Source of the DNA: JAWLGZ01 sp041690635 | GTDB taxonomy: Bacteria; Pseudomonadota; Gammaproteobacteria; Thiohalomonadales; Thiohalomonadaceae | Direction: 5' to 3' | Assembly (NCBI GenBank): GCA_041690635.1 | Contig: JAWLGZ010000003.1 | Span: 124,001 to 188,000 of the forward strand | DNA: 64,000 nt | In this document: positions 8,601 to 16,029 of the stretch, piece by piece | How the letters are laid out: each line of letters starts with the position of its first letter | How positions within the stretch are numbered: position 1 is the stretch's first letter | Translations under genes and position numbers: made by a program | The notes under the pieces: model-generated | The model's database searches: none | The model's input: only the letters and a program-made list of their open reading frames with translations | Told to the model about the DNA's origin: nothing

Positions 8601-10166
8601 TGAGCGGATTCGGGAGGAGAGCACCGGCATGGGGGTGTCGTCGCCCATCGAGCCGATCGGTTCCTGACCGCTCTCGCCCAGCACGCGGATCACCCGCTCG
8701 CGCTCCTCGAAGCTGATATGAAACTGCTTCTGGTAGGCGTCGAACAGCGGGCGTCCGAGCGTCGGTTGCGCGTCGAGGGCGGTATTCAGCCCATCTTCCA
8801 GATGGCGCACGCGCTCGGAAAGCCACTGCTTGTAGGGGTGACGGGACTTGAGGCGGCTGTCCACATCCTCCGGCAGCAGCAGGCGGCACTCGACGGTGTC
8901 CGCCGCCAGCATCTGGCCCGGCTTGAGGCGACCCTTGCTGACCACATCCTCCGGGGTGTAGTCGAACACGCCGATCTCGGAGGCGAGGGTGATCACGCAG
9001 CCGCGATAATCGCCGTTCTCCGGGTCCTTCGCCTCCGGTCCGCGGGTGATCACCCAGCGTGCCGGACGGAGCCCGTTGCGGTCGAGGGAGCAGGCGGCGT
9101 AGCGGCCGTCGGTGAGCACGATACCGGCCGGGCCGTCCCACGACTCCATGTGCATGGAGTTGTATTCATAGAAGGCGCGCAGGTCCGGATCCATGGTCTG
9201 CACGTTCTGCCACGCCGGCGGAATCAGCAGGCGCAGGGCGCGGAACAGGTCCATGCCGCCGGCCAGCAGCGCCTCGAGCATGTTGTCGAGGCTGTTGGAG
9301 TCGGAGCCGGTCATCGACACCAATGGCCGCACATCATCCATGTCGGGAATGAGCGGCGTCTCGAACTTGTGGCCGCGCGCCACTGACCAGTTGCGGTTCC
9401 CCTGGACAGTGTTGATCTCGCCATTGTGGGCGAGGAACCGGAATGGCTGTGCCAGGCGCCACTGGGGCCAGGTGTTGGTGGAGAAGCGCTGGTGGAACAC
9501 ACACAGCGCGGACTCCAGCCGCGGATCCTTCAGGTCCTGGTAGAACACCGGCAGGTTGGCCGGCATCACCAGCCCTTTATAGGAGATCACCCGGGCGGAG
9601 AGGCTGGGGATGTAGAAGGTATCGTCGTTCGGCGTGATCGCCTTTTCTGTCCGCCGCCGCGCGATGTAGAGGTGGCGCTCGAAGGCCGCCTCGTCCATGC
9701 CGGCGGGGGCGTTGATGAAGATCTGCTCGATGTGCGGCAGGGTCTTCAACGCCTCTTCACCGCAGGCCGATGCGTCGGTCGGTACCGGGCGCCAGCCGGC
9801 CACCGCGAAACCTTCGGCCGCAAGCTCCTGATCGAGGCGCTGGCGCGCGGTCGCCGCTTTGGCGTCATCCCGACTCAGGAAGATCATGCCCACCGCGTAG
9901 TGGTCCGCCAGCGCAATGCCCTGCTCGGCGGCGACCGCGCGCAGGAAGCTATCCGGCTTCTTCATCAGCAGTCCGCAGCCGTCGCCGGTCTTGCCGTCGG
10001 CGGCCACCGCGCCGCGGTGGGTGAGGCGGTTCAGCGCGCCGATGGCGGTGTCCACGAGCCAATGGCTCGCAGCACCGTCCATGTGGGCGATGAGGCCGAA
10101 ACCGCAATTGTCTTTTTCAAAGCTGGGGCGATAGAGCCCGGAGAGGGTGTTGCTCACTTCGCTCAC
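5649..10166 (-). CDS. gltB: Glutamate synthase large subunit
   Basis: 1505 residues with all GOGAT parts in order. A class II glutaminase domain begins at DNCGFGLIAHM near residue 20, where Cys is the nucleophile exposed after propeptide removal. The central domain and FMN-binding synthase domain follow, with GHDGGTGASPLTS and the 3Fe-4S motif CKYLRICHLNNC (Cys-x5-Cys-x4-Cys). A C-terminal beta-helix has repeated Gly spacing (YMTGGVVAVLGDTGVNFGAGMTGG). It assimilates ammonia as glutamate with GltD. The first codon is GTG at 10166; a second in-frame GTG is three codons on. A convincing sigma-70 promoter lies about 65 bases upstream. Confidence 0.97.
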   Translation of the reverse strand: MSEVSNTLSGLYRPSFEKDNCGFGLIAHMDGAASHWLVDTAIGALNRLTHRGAVAADGKTGDGCGLLMKKPDSFLRAVAAEQGIALADHYAVGMIFLSRDDAKAATARQRLDQELAAEGFAVAGWRPVPTDASACGEEALKTLPHIEQIFINAPAGMDEAAFERHLYIARRRTEKAITPNDDTFYIPSLSARVISYKGLVMPANLPVFYQDLKDPRLESALCVFHQRFSTNTWPQWRLAQPFRFLAHNGEINTVQGNRNWSVARGHKFETPLIPDMDDVRPLVSMTGSDSNSLDNMLEALLAGGMDLFRALRLLIPPAWQNVQTMDPDLRAFYEYNSMHMESWDGPAGIVLTDGRYAACSLDRNGLRPARWVITRGPEAKDPENGDYRGCVITLASEIGVFDYTPEDVVSKGRLKPGQMLAADTVECRLLLPEDVDSRLKSRHPYKQWLSERVRHLEDGLNTALDAQPTLGRPLFDAYQKQFHISFEERERVIRVLGESGQEPIGSMGDDTPMPVLSSRIRSPYDYFRQQFAQVTNPPIDPLREQIVMSLEVCMGREKNLFEETPDHAERLLVDSPVLSRAKFERLLSLDGDEYAAEVIDLNYADAGAPDALRVAIEAVCDRAVAAVQGGKVVIVLSDRSIAEGRLPVHALLATGAVHHRLTAEGLRCDANIVVETGTARDPHHFAALIGYGATAVYPYLAYEVLHDLIALGEIGGLEPAQVVENYRKGINKGLYKIISKMGIATIASYRGAQLFESVGLHQEVVDLCFNGTTNRLQGAHFEELEAEQRQLARDAWNSRRTLTHGGILQHHFEGEYHAYNPDVVQTLHKAVRSGSYDDYRAYADLVNNRPVAAFRDLLKIREGLTPIPLDEVESEAAILPRFDSAGMSLGALSPEAHEALAIAMNRLGGRSNSGEGGEDPKRYGTERMSKIKQVASGRFGVTPHYLVNAEVLQIKVAQGAKPGEGGQLPGHKVDALIATLRYARPGVPLISPPPHHDIYSIEDLAQLIYDLKQVNPDALVSVKLVAEAGVGTIAAGVAKAYADLITISGHDGGTGASPLTSIRYAGSPWELGLSETHQILRANDLRDKVRVQTDGGLKTGLDVVKAAILGAESFGFGTGPMVALGCKYLRICHLNNCATGLATQDKGLREEHFIGLPEMVMNYFRFIARETREWMAQLGVRSMEELIGRTDLLEVLEGATPKQRRLDLTPIVSDAGVPKEKPQFCIAPKNDPFDRGELAEQMVQDALPTIEARRGGEFRYDVRNTHRSIGARLSGEIAKRYGNLGMEEAPIVLRLTGTAGQSFGVWNAGGLHLYLEGDANDYVGKGMAGGKLVIAPPTGSRFKSQETTIIGNTCLYGATGGKLLASGLAGERFAVRNSGAHAVVEGVGDHGCEYMTGGVVAVLGDTGVNFGAGMTGGFAYVLDLENGFADRYNHELIDIHRLGGERTEAHRVHLRAMIEEFVNETGSPWGRHLLDNFADMIEKFWLVKPKAAEIEDLLDLLERAA

Positions 10167-10230
10167 GGCCGTCGGTTGATAATGGACTCGGGAAAATCCA
10201 CCCGGAGATCAGGTGAAAAAAGGGTCAAGC

Positions 10231-10259
10231 AGTATACTGCCCGCCGGATATGCGTTCAA
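10231..10259 (-). promoter_or_regulatory. Sigma-70-like promoter for gltB
   Basis: On the minus strand, TTGAAC (10259-10254) and TATACT (10236-10231) are separated by exactly 17 bases. The -10 is five of six and the -35 four of six to consensus. The start site would be near 10224, giving a leader of roughly 57 bases to the gltB GTG. The -10 hexamer lies inside the 12-bp palindrome GCAGTATACTGC, a possible operator. Confidence 0.55.
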
Positions 10260-10266
10260 TTGCCGA

Positions 10267-12675
10267 TCAAGGTGAGCGGGCGAGGTCGTCATGCACGCCG
10301 CTGAAGACCCGCGGCCAGGGAGAGGCGCCGCGGATGGCCGGCGGCAGTTCACGAGTTGCCGCTTCTGCCGCACGCCGGTCGGGGAAGTCACCCCATGTCA
10401 CGATGAACCACGGCGCGCCATCACGCGTTGTCGAATAGATGGCGACCGGCTGCGACGTCGGCACCCGGGCTGCGGCCGCATCGGCTGCCTCACGGGTCGA
10501 GGCGCCGGCGATCTGCAGGGTGAAGTGGCGCGGGTCCCTGTCCCAGAGCCAGGCATCCCGTCTTTTGACCGATGGCACTGTGGGCGGTTCGGAGGCAGGC
10601 GGCGCGGCTGCTGGCTGCTCCGGTAGACCCTTGACCAGATCCGCCACCGGGCGTACCCAGACACCGGCCCGGCGAATCGATGCGGGCAGGCGCGCGGCTG
10701 CGGCATCCGCCGCCGCCTTGTCGGCAAAGCTGCCGTGAAGCAGCACCTCCAATCGCCCCGTGTGGCTCACGTACGGGACGGCGGCCAGCGGAGCCGGGGG
10801 GCGGTGTTGCTCCATGTAACCCTCAATCCCCGCCTTTTCGGAGGCCGCAGCAAGCTGGACCGTGTAGGTCCCCGAGGGCTGAGTGCCCAGCCACTGGATG
10901 CCATGGAGGCGGGCTGCAGGGGCCGGTACGGAACCGGCAACGGCTGCCGCCGCAACCGCTTTCCCGGTGTTTGCCGGAGGCGGGGGTGCCGGGCGCGTCA
11001 CATGGAATGAGAGGGTGTTGGAGCTGCCGCCTTCCGGGTCGGTAACCCGAACCCCCCACTCGGCCGGGGCGGTCCCCGTCACGATGTCGAATTCGACCCG
11101 GTCCGCGCCCAGACGCCGTACCTGCGCGGGGGGAAGGATCTTGCTACGGCCGCCCCAGGAGACGGTCACACGGCTCTCCGGACCGAATCCGCTACCGGTC
11201 AGAGTGAAGGTCTTGCGCTCCCGGGAGCCCGGAGTGCGCCGTGGCTCCACGGTCTCGATGACCGGAGGCTCCGGCGACGGGGGGGGCTGTTTCTGCGGGG
11301 CCGTCTCGTCGGCGGGCGGCTCGCGAACATCCGCCTGCTGGTCGCCCATGCCCTCATCCAGCGGCCCGGTCGCCGACTCTACCGCGACCTCACGCTCGGG
11401 TTTGGAAATGGTGCTGCCGTCGAAGGGAGGCACGCCCGACTCCGGGCCTGCACTCTCCGGCGGTTCGGGGGATGCTTCGGGAAGGACAGGTGCCTGCGTC
11501 ACGACCGAATCGGGATCGCCGGACACTTCGGGGATTACCGGTTCGAACAGCACCCGTCCGGGCAGGGGCTCTTCATCCGGGAACGGGGGACGCGGTATCC
11601 GCTCGATGTTGCCGGAGGAGGCAGTGGCAAGACCCCCACTCTCCGAGGCGCAGATGACCTGCAGTGTGTCGTGTGGCCCGAGGATGACCTCTCCCCCGTT
11701 CCGTCCCGGCTCTGCGATTCGCTGGGGAGCGACCGCGACGGCCACCGGCTCGGGCGAGCCCGCCTGGGAGGAGAGGTTCAGGGCAGGACCCTGCAAGCCG
11801 AAGAAGGCTGCAACACTCGTCACGGTGGCGCCGATTGCCGCTGCAACATACCCCTTCCGGATCGACCCGACAAGCGCACGCACCCCCCCGCCGGCAGCCG
11901 CAGCGACCGCCGCCAGTTCATCATCGGCGAGGCGATTGATCGCAGCCGGAATCCCGCCGGACCCTTTGAAAATGCGCTTCAACTGACGCTCGGTGAAGGG
12001 CCACGCCCCTTGGAATCCCGCCACGGTCAGACGGTGGCGGAGGTAGGCGGCCGTCTGCGCCTCGTCCAGTGGCGCCACCTCCAGCCGATGCGGGGATGGG
12101 GTCGAGGCGAATCGGGGCTGGGAAAATCGGGCAGCGAGCGCCGGCTCGGCAAAGAGGATGACGCGGATCAGCCGTCCATGCGCGCCCTGCAGTTCGGCCA
12201 GACGGAGGACCACCTCGAGGGCATCATCGGACCAGGTGTGGACATCATCCGCCACCAGTACGGCGGTCTGGTTCGGCTGATTGCTCTCCAGGTGGGTCGT
12301 GAGTGCGTGGATAAGCCGCTCGGCGGGAACACGCGTGATGTCGAGACCGAAGCAGCGGGCCGCCTCGGTGAACAGTCTGCCGGGATCGGCTGCGGATGAG
12401 GCGCTGACCTCGCAGATCTGCCAGTGGGGATCGGCGCGCCCGACCAACTGGCGCAGCAGCGCGCTCTTACCGGCCCCGTCCGGCCCGCTGACCAGCAACA
12501 GTTCCTCGCTGTACTGTGTCAGGTGCTGGAGCAGGTTGAGGGCCTGCTCCCGCCCGGGATCAGCATAGAAGAACCGCGGATCCGGAAGCAGAGCGAAGGG
12601 GGGTTCGGAAAGACCGAATCGCTGGAGGTAAGGGGGCGCCCCGGGGAGGTGATGGCGGCGGAAGGCCCCAATCAT
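10267..12675 (-). CDS. DamX/ExeA-like ATPase with IPT/TIG-like and two SPOR-like domains
   Basis: 802 residues. Residues 1-250 are an ExeA-type AAA+ ATPase: YLQRFGLSEPPFALLPDPRFFY at the start, Walker A GPDGAGKSALL and Walker B AVLVADDVHTWS. A hydrophobic segment near 275-300 should be a membrane anchor. A Pro/Glu-rich linker follows to about 470, then an immunoglobulin-like IPT/TIG-type unit (FTLTGSGFGPESRVTVSW, then ADRVEFDIV and GVRVTDPEGG) to about 558. Two SPOR-like repeats follow at about 598-682 (YTVQLAAASEKAG) and 715-795 (FTLQIAGASTREAADA). SPOR domains bind denuded septal glycan. By position (aroKB to gltBD) this is the damX counterpart, so a division or envelope role is likely. The IPT/TIG-like unit is unusual. 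Confidence 0.8.
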   Translation of the reverse strand: MIGAFRRHHLPGAPPYLQRFGLSEPPFALLPDPRFFYADPGREQALNLLQHLTQYSEELLLVSGPDGAGKSALLRQLVGRADPHWQICEVSASSAADPGRLFTEAARCFGLDITRVPAERLIHALTTHLESNQPNQTAVLVADDVHTWSDDALEVVLRLAELQGAHGRLIRVILFAEPALAARFSQPRFASTPSPHRLEVAPLDEAQTAAYLRHRLTVAGFQGAWPFTERQLKRIFKGSGGIPAAINRLADDELAAVAAAAGGGVRALVGSIRKGYVAAAIGATVTSVAAFFGLQGPALNLSSQAGSPEPVAVAVAPQRIAEPGRNGGEVILGPHDTLQVICASESGGLATASSGNIERIPRPPFPDEEPLPGRVLFEPVIPEVSGDPDSVVTQAPVLPEASPEPPESAGPESGVPPFDGSTISKPEREVAVESATGPLDEGMGDQQADVREPPADETAPQKQPPPSPEPPVIETVEPRRTPGSRERKTFTLTGSGFGPESRVTVSWGGRSKILPPAQVRRLGADRVEFDIVTGTAPAEWGVRVTDPEGGSSNTLSFHVTRPAPPPPANTGKAVAAAAVAGSVPAPAARLHGIQWLGTQPSGTYTVQLAAASEKAGIEGYMEQHRPPAPLAAVPYVSHTGRLEVLLHGSFADKAAADAAAARLPASIRRAGVWVRPVADLVKGLPEQPAAAPPASEPPTVPSVKRRDAWLWDRDPRHFTLQIAGASTREAADAAAARVPTSQPVAIYSTTRDGAPWFIVTWGDFPDRRAAEAATRELPPAIRGASPWPRVFSGVHDDLARSP

Positions 12676-12926
12676 CCGGGCTGCTCCTGGCCGCGGACGA
12701 ACATGATGCGATAGCCGCGCTTCAGTTGCGCGTCACGCACCTGCATCAGCGCCGACTCCGCCTCTTCGCGGGAGTGGTAGTGTTCCCGCACCAATCGCCC
12801 GGATGCACCCTGGAAGCCCCACTCCTTCACCAGCGTCCAGCCGGAGAGCAGATCCTCCTGGAGAAAGAGTTGATAGAACCGCGGCGGACGATCATCGGCA
12901 ACGGGTGTCTGCATGTAAATCCGCAT
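12672..12926 (-). CDS. Small WGR-domain protein
   Basis: 84 residues when started at the ATG at 12926; an upstream in-frame ATG would add 28 residues that do not look like a domain. The body RFYQLFLQEDLLSGWTLVKEWG, then GRLVREHYHSREEAESAL, and GYRIMFV matches the WGR fold: aromatic strand, W-x-x-V-x-x-W-G, a helix, and a final strand. WGR domains occur in poly(ADP-ribose) polymerases and in bacterial regulators and are thought to contact nucleic acid or protein. Its stop overlaps the start of the ATPase-SPOR gene by ATGA, so the two are translationally coupled. Confidence 0.7.
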   Translation of the reverse strand: MRIYMQTPVADDRPPRFYQLFLQEDLLSGWTLVKEWGFQGASGRLVREHYHSREEAESALMQVRDAQLKRGYRIMFVRGQEQPG

Positions 12927-13094
12927 AGTCCGGACACTTGCGCCTTCTCCCAACGGAAAGGCCGCACGGTGAATTCGGACAAGTATCACCCGAACGTGAT
13001 CCCGGCTCAAGGGAAAGGCCGCAAAGGGTGAAGCGGTAACCGAAATCCCCAGGATTCCTGTGGCCGTTTTACGCCTGGACTGTCGACCCCTCCG

Positions 13095-14243
13095 TCAGGT
13101 CAGCTCCAGCGGACTGAACAGCCGCTTGTGCTCCAACAGGGCGAACCGATCGGTCATGCCGGCAATGTAGTCGGCGACCGCCCGTGCCTGCCCCGCACGG
13201 CCCGAGGCCTCCTCGCCCGCCTCCGCCCGCTGGCGATAACCCTCCGGGAGCAGTTGCGGATCCTCCACCAGGCCCTCGAACAGCTCCCGGACCACGCGCT
13301 GCGCCTTGCGCATCATGCGCTGCACCCGGTAGTGGCGGTAGAGGTTCCGGTGCAAAAAGTGCTTCAACTCACGGTGACGCTCCGCCATCCCCTGCGAAAA
13401 GCGGATCAGTGGTGTCCGCTGTGCCCGCACTGCCTCCACATCCGCAGGCGAGGCGTTGGCCAGCGATGCCTTGCTGGCCTCCACCAAATCCACGACCTGG
13501 CGGCCGATCATGCGCCGGACCACCTCATAGACCAGGCGCCGGCCATCGAGCTGTGGGTAGGTCTCCCGCACCACCTGATGCTCTTCTGCGAACAGAGCCG
13601 TCTCCAGCAGTTGCTCGACCGTAATCAACCCGGCGCGCAATCCGTCATCCACGTCGTGATTGTTGTAGGCAATGGCGTCGGCCAGATTGGCAATCTGTGC
13701 CTCCAGGGTGGGTTGGCCGCCGGAGAGAAAACGCTCCGCCACCTCACCGAGTTCGCGCGCATCGGCGGGTGCGCAGTGCTTCAGGATCCCCTCGCGGGTC
13801 TCGAAGGTGAGATTGAGGCCATCAAACTCCGCGTAGCGCTCCTCGAGCCGGTCAACCACCCGCAGCGACTGCTGGTTGTGCTCGAATCCGCCGTAGGGGC
13901 CCAGGCAGGCGTTCAGTGCATCCTGGCCGGCGTGGCCAAAGGGGGTGTGCCCGAGGTCGTGGGCCAGACTGATTGCCTCGACAAGGGCCTCGTTCAGGCC
14001 GAGCGCGCGGGCCACGGTGCGGCCGATCTGCGCCACCTCGATGGTGTGGGTCAGCCGGGTACGAAACATGTCCCCTTCGTGATTGACGAAGACCTGGGTC
14101 TTGTACTCCAGCCGGCGGAACGCGGAGGAGTGGATGATGCGGTCCCGATCGCGCTGGAATTCGGTGCGGTAGTGGGGCGGCGGCTCGGCGTAACGGCGAC
14201 CGCGGGAAGCCGCATCCGTAGCCGCGTAGGGTGCGAGCTCCAC
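13095..14243 (-). CDS. dgt: Deoxyguanosinetriphosphate triphosphohydrolase-like protein
   Basis: 382 residues, typical of the shorter type-2 dGTPase-like family. HD-domain metal ligands are visible: RTRLTHTIEVAQIGR (His), AHDLGHTPFGHAG (His-Asp and His), and NNHDVDDGL further on. The family hydrolyses dNTPs to deoxynucleoside plus triphosphate, affecting dNTP pools. N-terminal FQRDRDRIIHSSAFRRLEYKTQVF is characteristic. The GTG start lies three bases after the aroB stop, so it is in the aroKB operon. Confidence 0.92.
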   Translation of the reverse strand: MELAPYAATDAASRGRRYAEPPPHYRTEFQRDRDRIIHSSAFRRLEYKTQVFVNHEGDMFRTRLTHTIEVAQIGRTVARALGLNEALVEAISLAHDLGHTPFGHAGQDALNACLGPYGGFEHNQQSLRVVDRLEERYAEFDGLNLTFETREGILKHCAPADARELGEVAERFLSGGQPTLEAQIANLADAIAYNNHDVDDGLRAGLITVEQLLETALFAEEHQVVRETYPQLDGRRLVYEVVRRMIGRQVVDLVEASKASLANASPADVEAVRAQRTPLIRFSQGMAERHRELKHFLHRNLYRHYRVQRMMRKAQRVVRELFEGLVEDPQLLPEGYRQRAEAGEEASGRAGQARAVADYIAGMTDRFALLEHKRLFSPLELT

Positions 14244-14246
14244 CCG

Positions 14247-15335
14247 TTACCCGCCCGCTCGCAGGTGGTCGGCAATGGCGGCGGAGAGCTCGGCGGGCTC
14301 GGTGCCCTCGACGATCGCCGCCTTGCCGATGCCGTGAAGCAGCACCAGCCGCAGCCGCCCGTGAAGCACCTTCTTGTCGACCGCCATCAATTCGAGGAAA
14401 CGCTCCGGGGAGAGATCGGCAGGCGCGTGGGTGGGCAGTCCTGCGCGGGAGAGAAGAGACTGTAGGCGCGTCTCCTCTTCCTCAGGGAACCAGCCGAGAC
14501 GGACCGACAACCGGGCCGCCAGCGCCATTCCTGCACCGACCGCCTCGCCGTGCAGCCATTGGCCGTAGCCCATCCCGGTTTCGATGGCGTGTCCGAAGGT
14601 GTGTCCGAGATTCAGTAGTGCGCGACTGCCGCTTTCACGCTCGTCGGCAGCGACGATCACCGCCTTGTCCCGGCACGAACGCTCGATCGCATAGGCCAGC
14701 GCCTCGGACTCCCGCGCTACCAGGCGCGGCATGTTCTCTTCAAGCCATTCAAAGAACGGGCGATCGTTGATGAGTCCGTACTTGATCACCTCGGCCAGTC
14801 CCGCACTCAGCTCGCGGTCCGGTAGGGTGTTGAGGGTATCGGTATCGGCAATGACGCAGCGTGGCTGGTGAAACGCCCCAATCATGTTCTTGCCCAGCGG
14901 GTGGTTGACACCGGTCTTCCCGCCGACGGAGGAGTCGACCTGCGCCAGGAGGGTCGTCGGGACCTGAATGAAATCCACCCCCCGCTGATAACAGGCCGCG
15001 GCAAAACCGGTCATGTCACCGACCACGCCGCCGCCGAGCGCCACCAGCGTGCTGGTGCGGTCGAAGCGGCCGCGCAGAAGCTGATCGAAGATGGTGTTCA
15101 ACACCTCGAGCGTTTTGTACTGCTCACCATCCGGAAGGATGACCTCTTCAACCCGGCAGCCGGCCAGGGCCGAGCGCGCCTTATCCATGTAGAGCGGAGC
15201 GACGGTCTCGTTCGAGACGATGAGCACCTGTTCGCCCCGGAGATGGGTCGCCACGAGATCAGAGCGGCCGAGCAACCCCGTTCCGATGTAGATCGGATAG
15301 CTCCGTTCGGCGAGATCGACTTGCAGTGTCTTCAT
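14247..15335 (-). CDS. aroB: 3-dehydroquinate synthase
   Basis: 362 residues. The NAD and substrate site is canonical: ALGGGVVGDMTGFAA, then VPTTLLAQVDSSVGGKTGVN and GKNMIGAFHQP, with LINDRPFFEWLEEN and the zinc ligands in NLGHTFGHAIE and HGEAVGAGM. It converts DAHP to 3-dehydroquinate, the second step of the shikimate pathway. It lies between aroK upstream and dgt downstream on one strand, with a 152-base gap to aroK that holds no gene. Confidence 0.97.
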   Translation of the reverse strand: MKTLQVDLAERSYPIYIGTGLLGRSDLVATHLRGEQVLIVSNETVAPLYMDKARSALAGCRVEEVILPDGEQYKTLEVLNTIFDQLLRGRFDRTSTLVALGGGVVGDMTGFAAACYQRGVDFIQVPTTLLAQVDSSVGGKTGVNHPLGKNMIGAFHQPRCVIADTDTLNTLPDRELSAGLAEVIKYGLINDRPFFEWLEENMPRLVARESEALAYAIERSCRDKAVIVAADERESGSRALLNLGHTFGHAIETGMGYGQWLHGEAVGAGMALAARLSVRLGWFPEEEETRLQSLLSRAGLPTHAPADLSPERFLELMAVDKKVLHGRLRLVLLHGIGKAAIVEGTEPAELSAAIADHLRAGG

Positions 15336-15442
15336 TGGTATCAGTGAGTGCAGTGGGAGGCGCAGATTGTGAACGCCTATTATTTACCGTTTGAAGCGTA
15401 CGTTCACCTGGAGGCTGCGGGGTGGCAGCCTCCGGCTGATTA

Positions 15443-15462
15443 TCTCTGTGTACTTCTGTGGC
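15443..15462. repeat. Half copy of the CTCTGTG repeat family
   Basis: TCTCTGTG-TACTTCTGTGG in the 152-base gap between aroK and aroB resembles one arm of the CACAGAG-type inverted repeats seen at 54.3, 62.1 and 63.0 kb. No complementary arm is present, so it looks like a degenerate or partial copy. Nothing else is visible in this gap. Confidence 0.4.
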
Positions 15463-15487
15463 TAACCGGGAGGGTGCCGAGGAGGGA

Positions 15488-16012
15488 TCACGAGGCGGCG
15501 CGGAACTGCCGGATAATCTCTTTCACTGCGCCTTTCACGGTCCGCTGGTCCGTTTCAACAACCAGATCGGCCGTCTGGCGATAGAGGGGATCGCGCTGCT
15601 CCAGTAGGGTCATCATTCGCGCCCGTGGGTCGCTGGTTTGCAGAAGTGGGCGATTCTTGTCACGTGCCGTCCGTTCCAGCAGCTGCTCGAGTCCTGCATG
15701 CAAATAGACGACGAACCCCCGCTCCTTGAGCAGGGTTCGGTTCTCTTCACGCAGAACTGCGCCCCCGCCGGTGGCAAGCACCAGATGTTCGGCTGCGGCC
15801 AGGTCCTGTAGCACCCGTGCCTCGCGCCTCCGGAACCCGTCCTCGCCCTCGATCTCAAAGATCACCGGAATGGTCACACCGGTCCGGCGGACGATCTCCT
15901 GATCGGAATCCTCGAACTCCCAACCCAAGGCGGTGGCCAGCTGGCGGCCGATGGTGCTCTTCCCGGCCCCCATGGGGCCGATCAGAAAGACATTTTGGTG
16001 TTCCTGTGACAA
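15488..16012 (-). CDS. aroK: Shikimate kinase
   Basis: 174 residues. P-loop GPMGAGKSTIGRQLA near residue 12, DSDQEIVRRTGVTI with the substrate/metal Asp, FRRREARVLQDL with the shikimate Arg, and LATGGGAVLREENR are all canonical. The enzyme phosphorylates shikimate with ATP. The start is TTG at 16012, with AAGGGGA very close upstream. It begins 17 bases after pilQ, the usual pilQ-aroK-aroB order, so pilus and aromatic genes may share transcripts. Confidence 0.95.
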   Translation of the reverse strand: MSQEHQNVFLIGPMGAGKSTIGRQLATALGWEFEDSDQEIVRRTGVTIPVIFEIEGEDGFRRREARVLQDLAAAEHLVLATGGGAVLREENRTLLKERGFVVYLHAGLEQLLERTARDKNRPLLQTSDPRARMMTLLEQRDPLYRQTADLVVETDQRTVKGAVKEIIRQFRAAS

Positions 16013-16029
16013 TCCCCTTTTCCAAAATC

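Noticed and set aside
5640..8603. A 987-codon open frame on the plus strand opposite gltB
   Set aside because: It mirrors the codon bias of gltB, has no domain, no ribosome site and His/Gln/Val-rich composition typical of antisense to a GC-rich gene.
10229..10240. LexA/SOS box at GCAGTATACTGC
   Set aside because: It is a palindrome but does not fit CTGT-N8-ACAG; it may only be part of the gltB -10.
12927..13010. Longer start for the WGR protein
   Set aside because: The extra 28 residues do not look like part of the fold.
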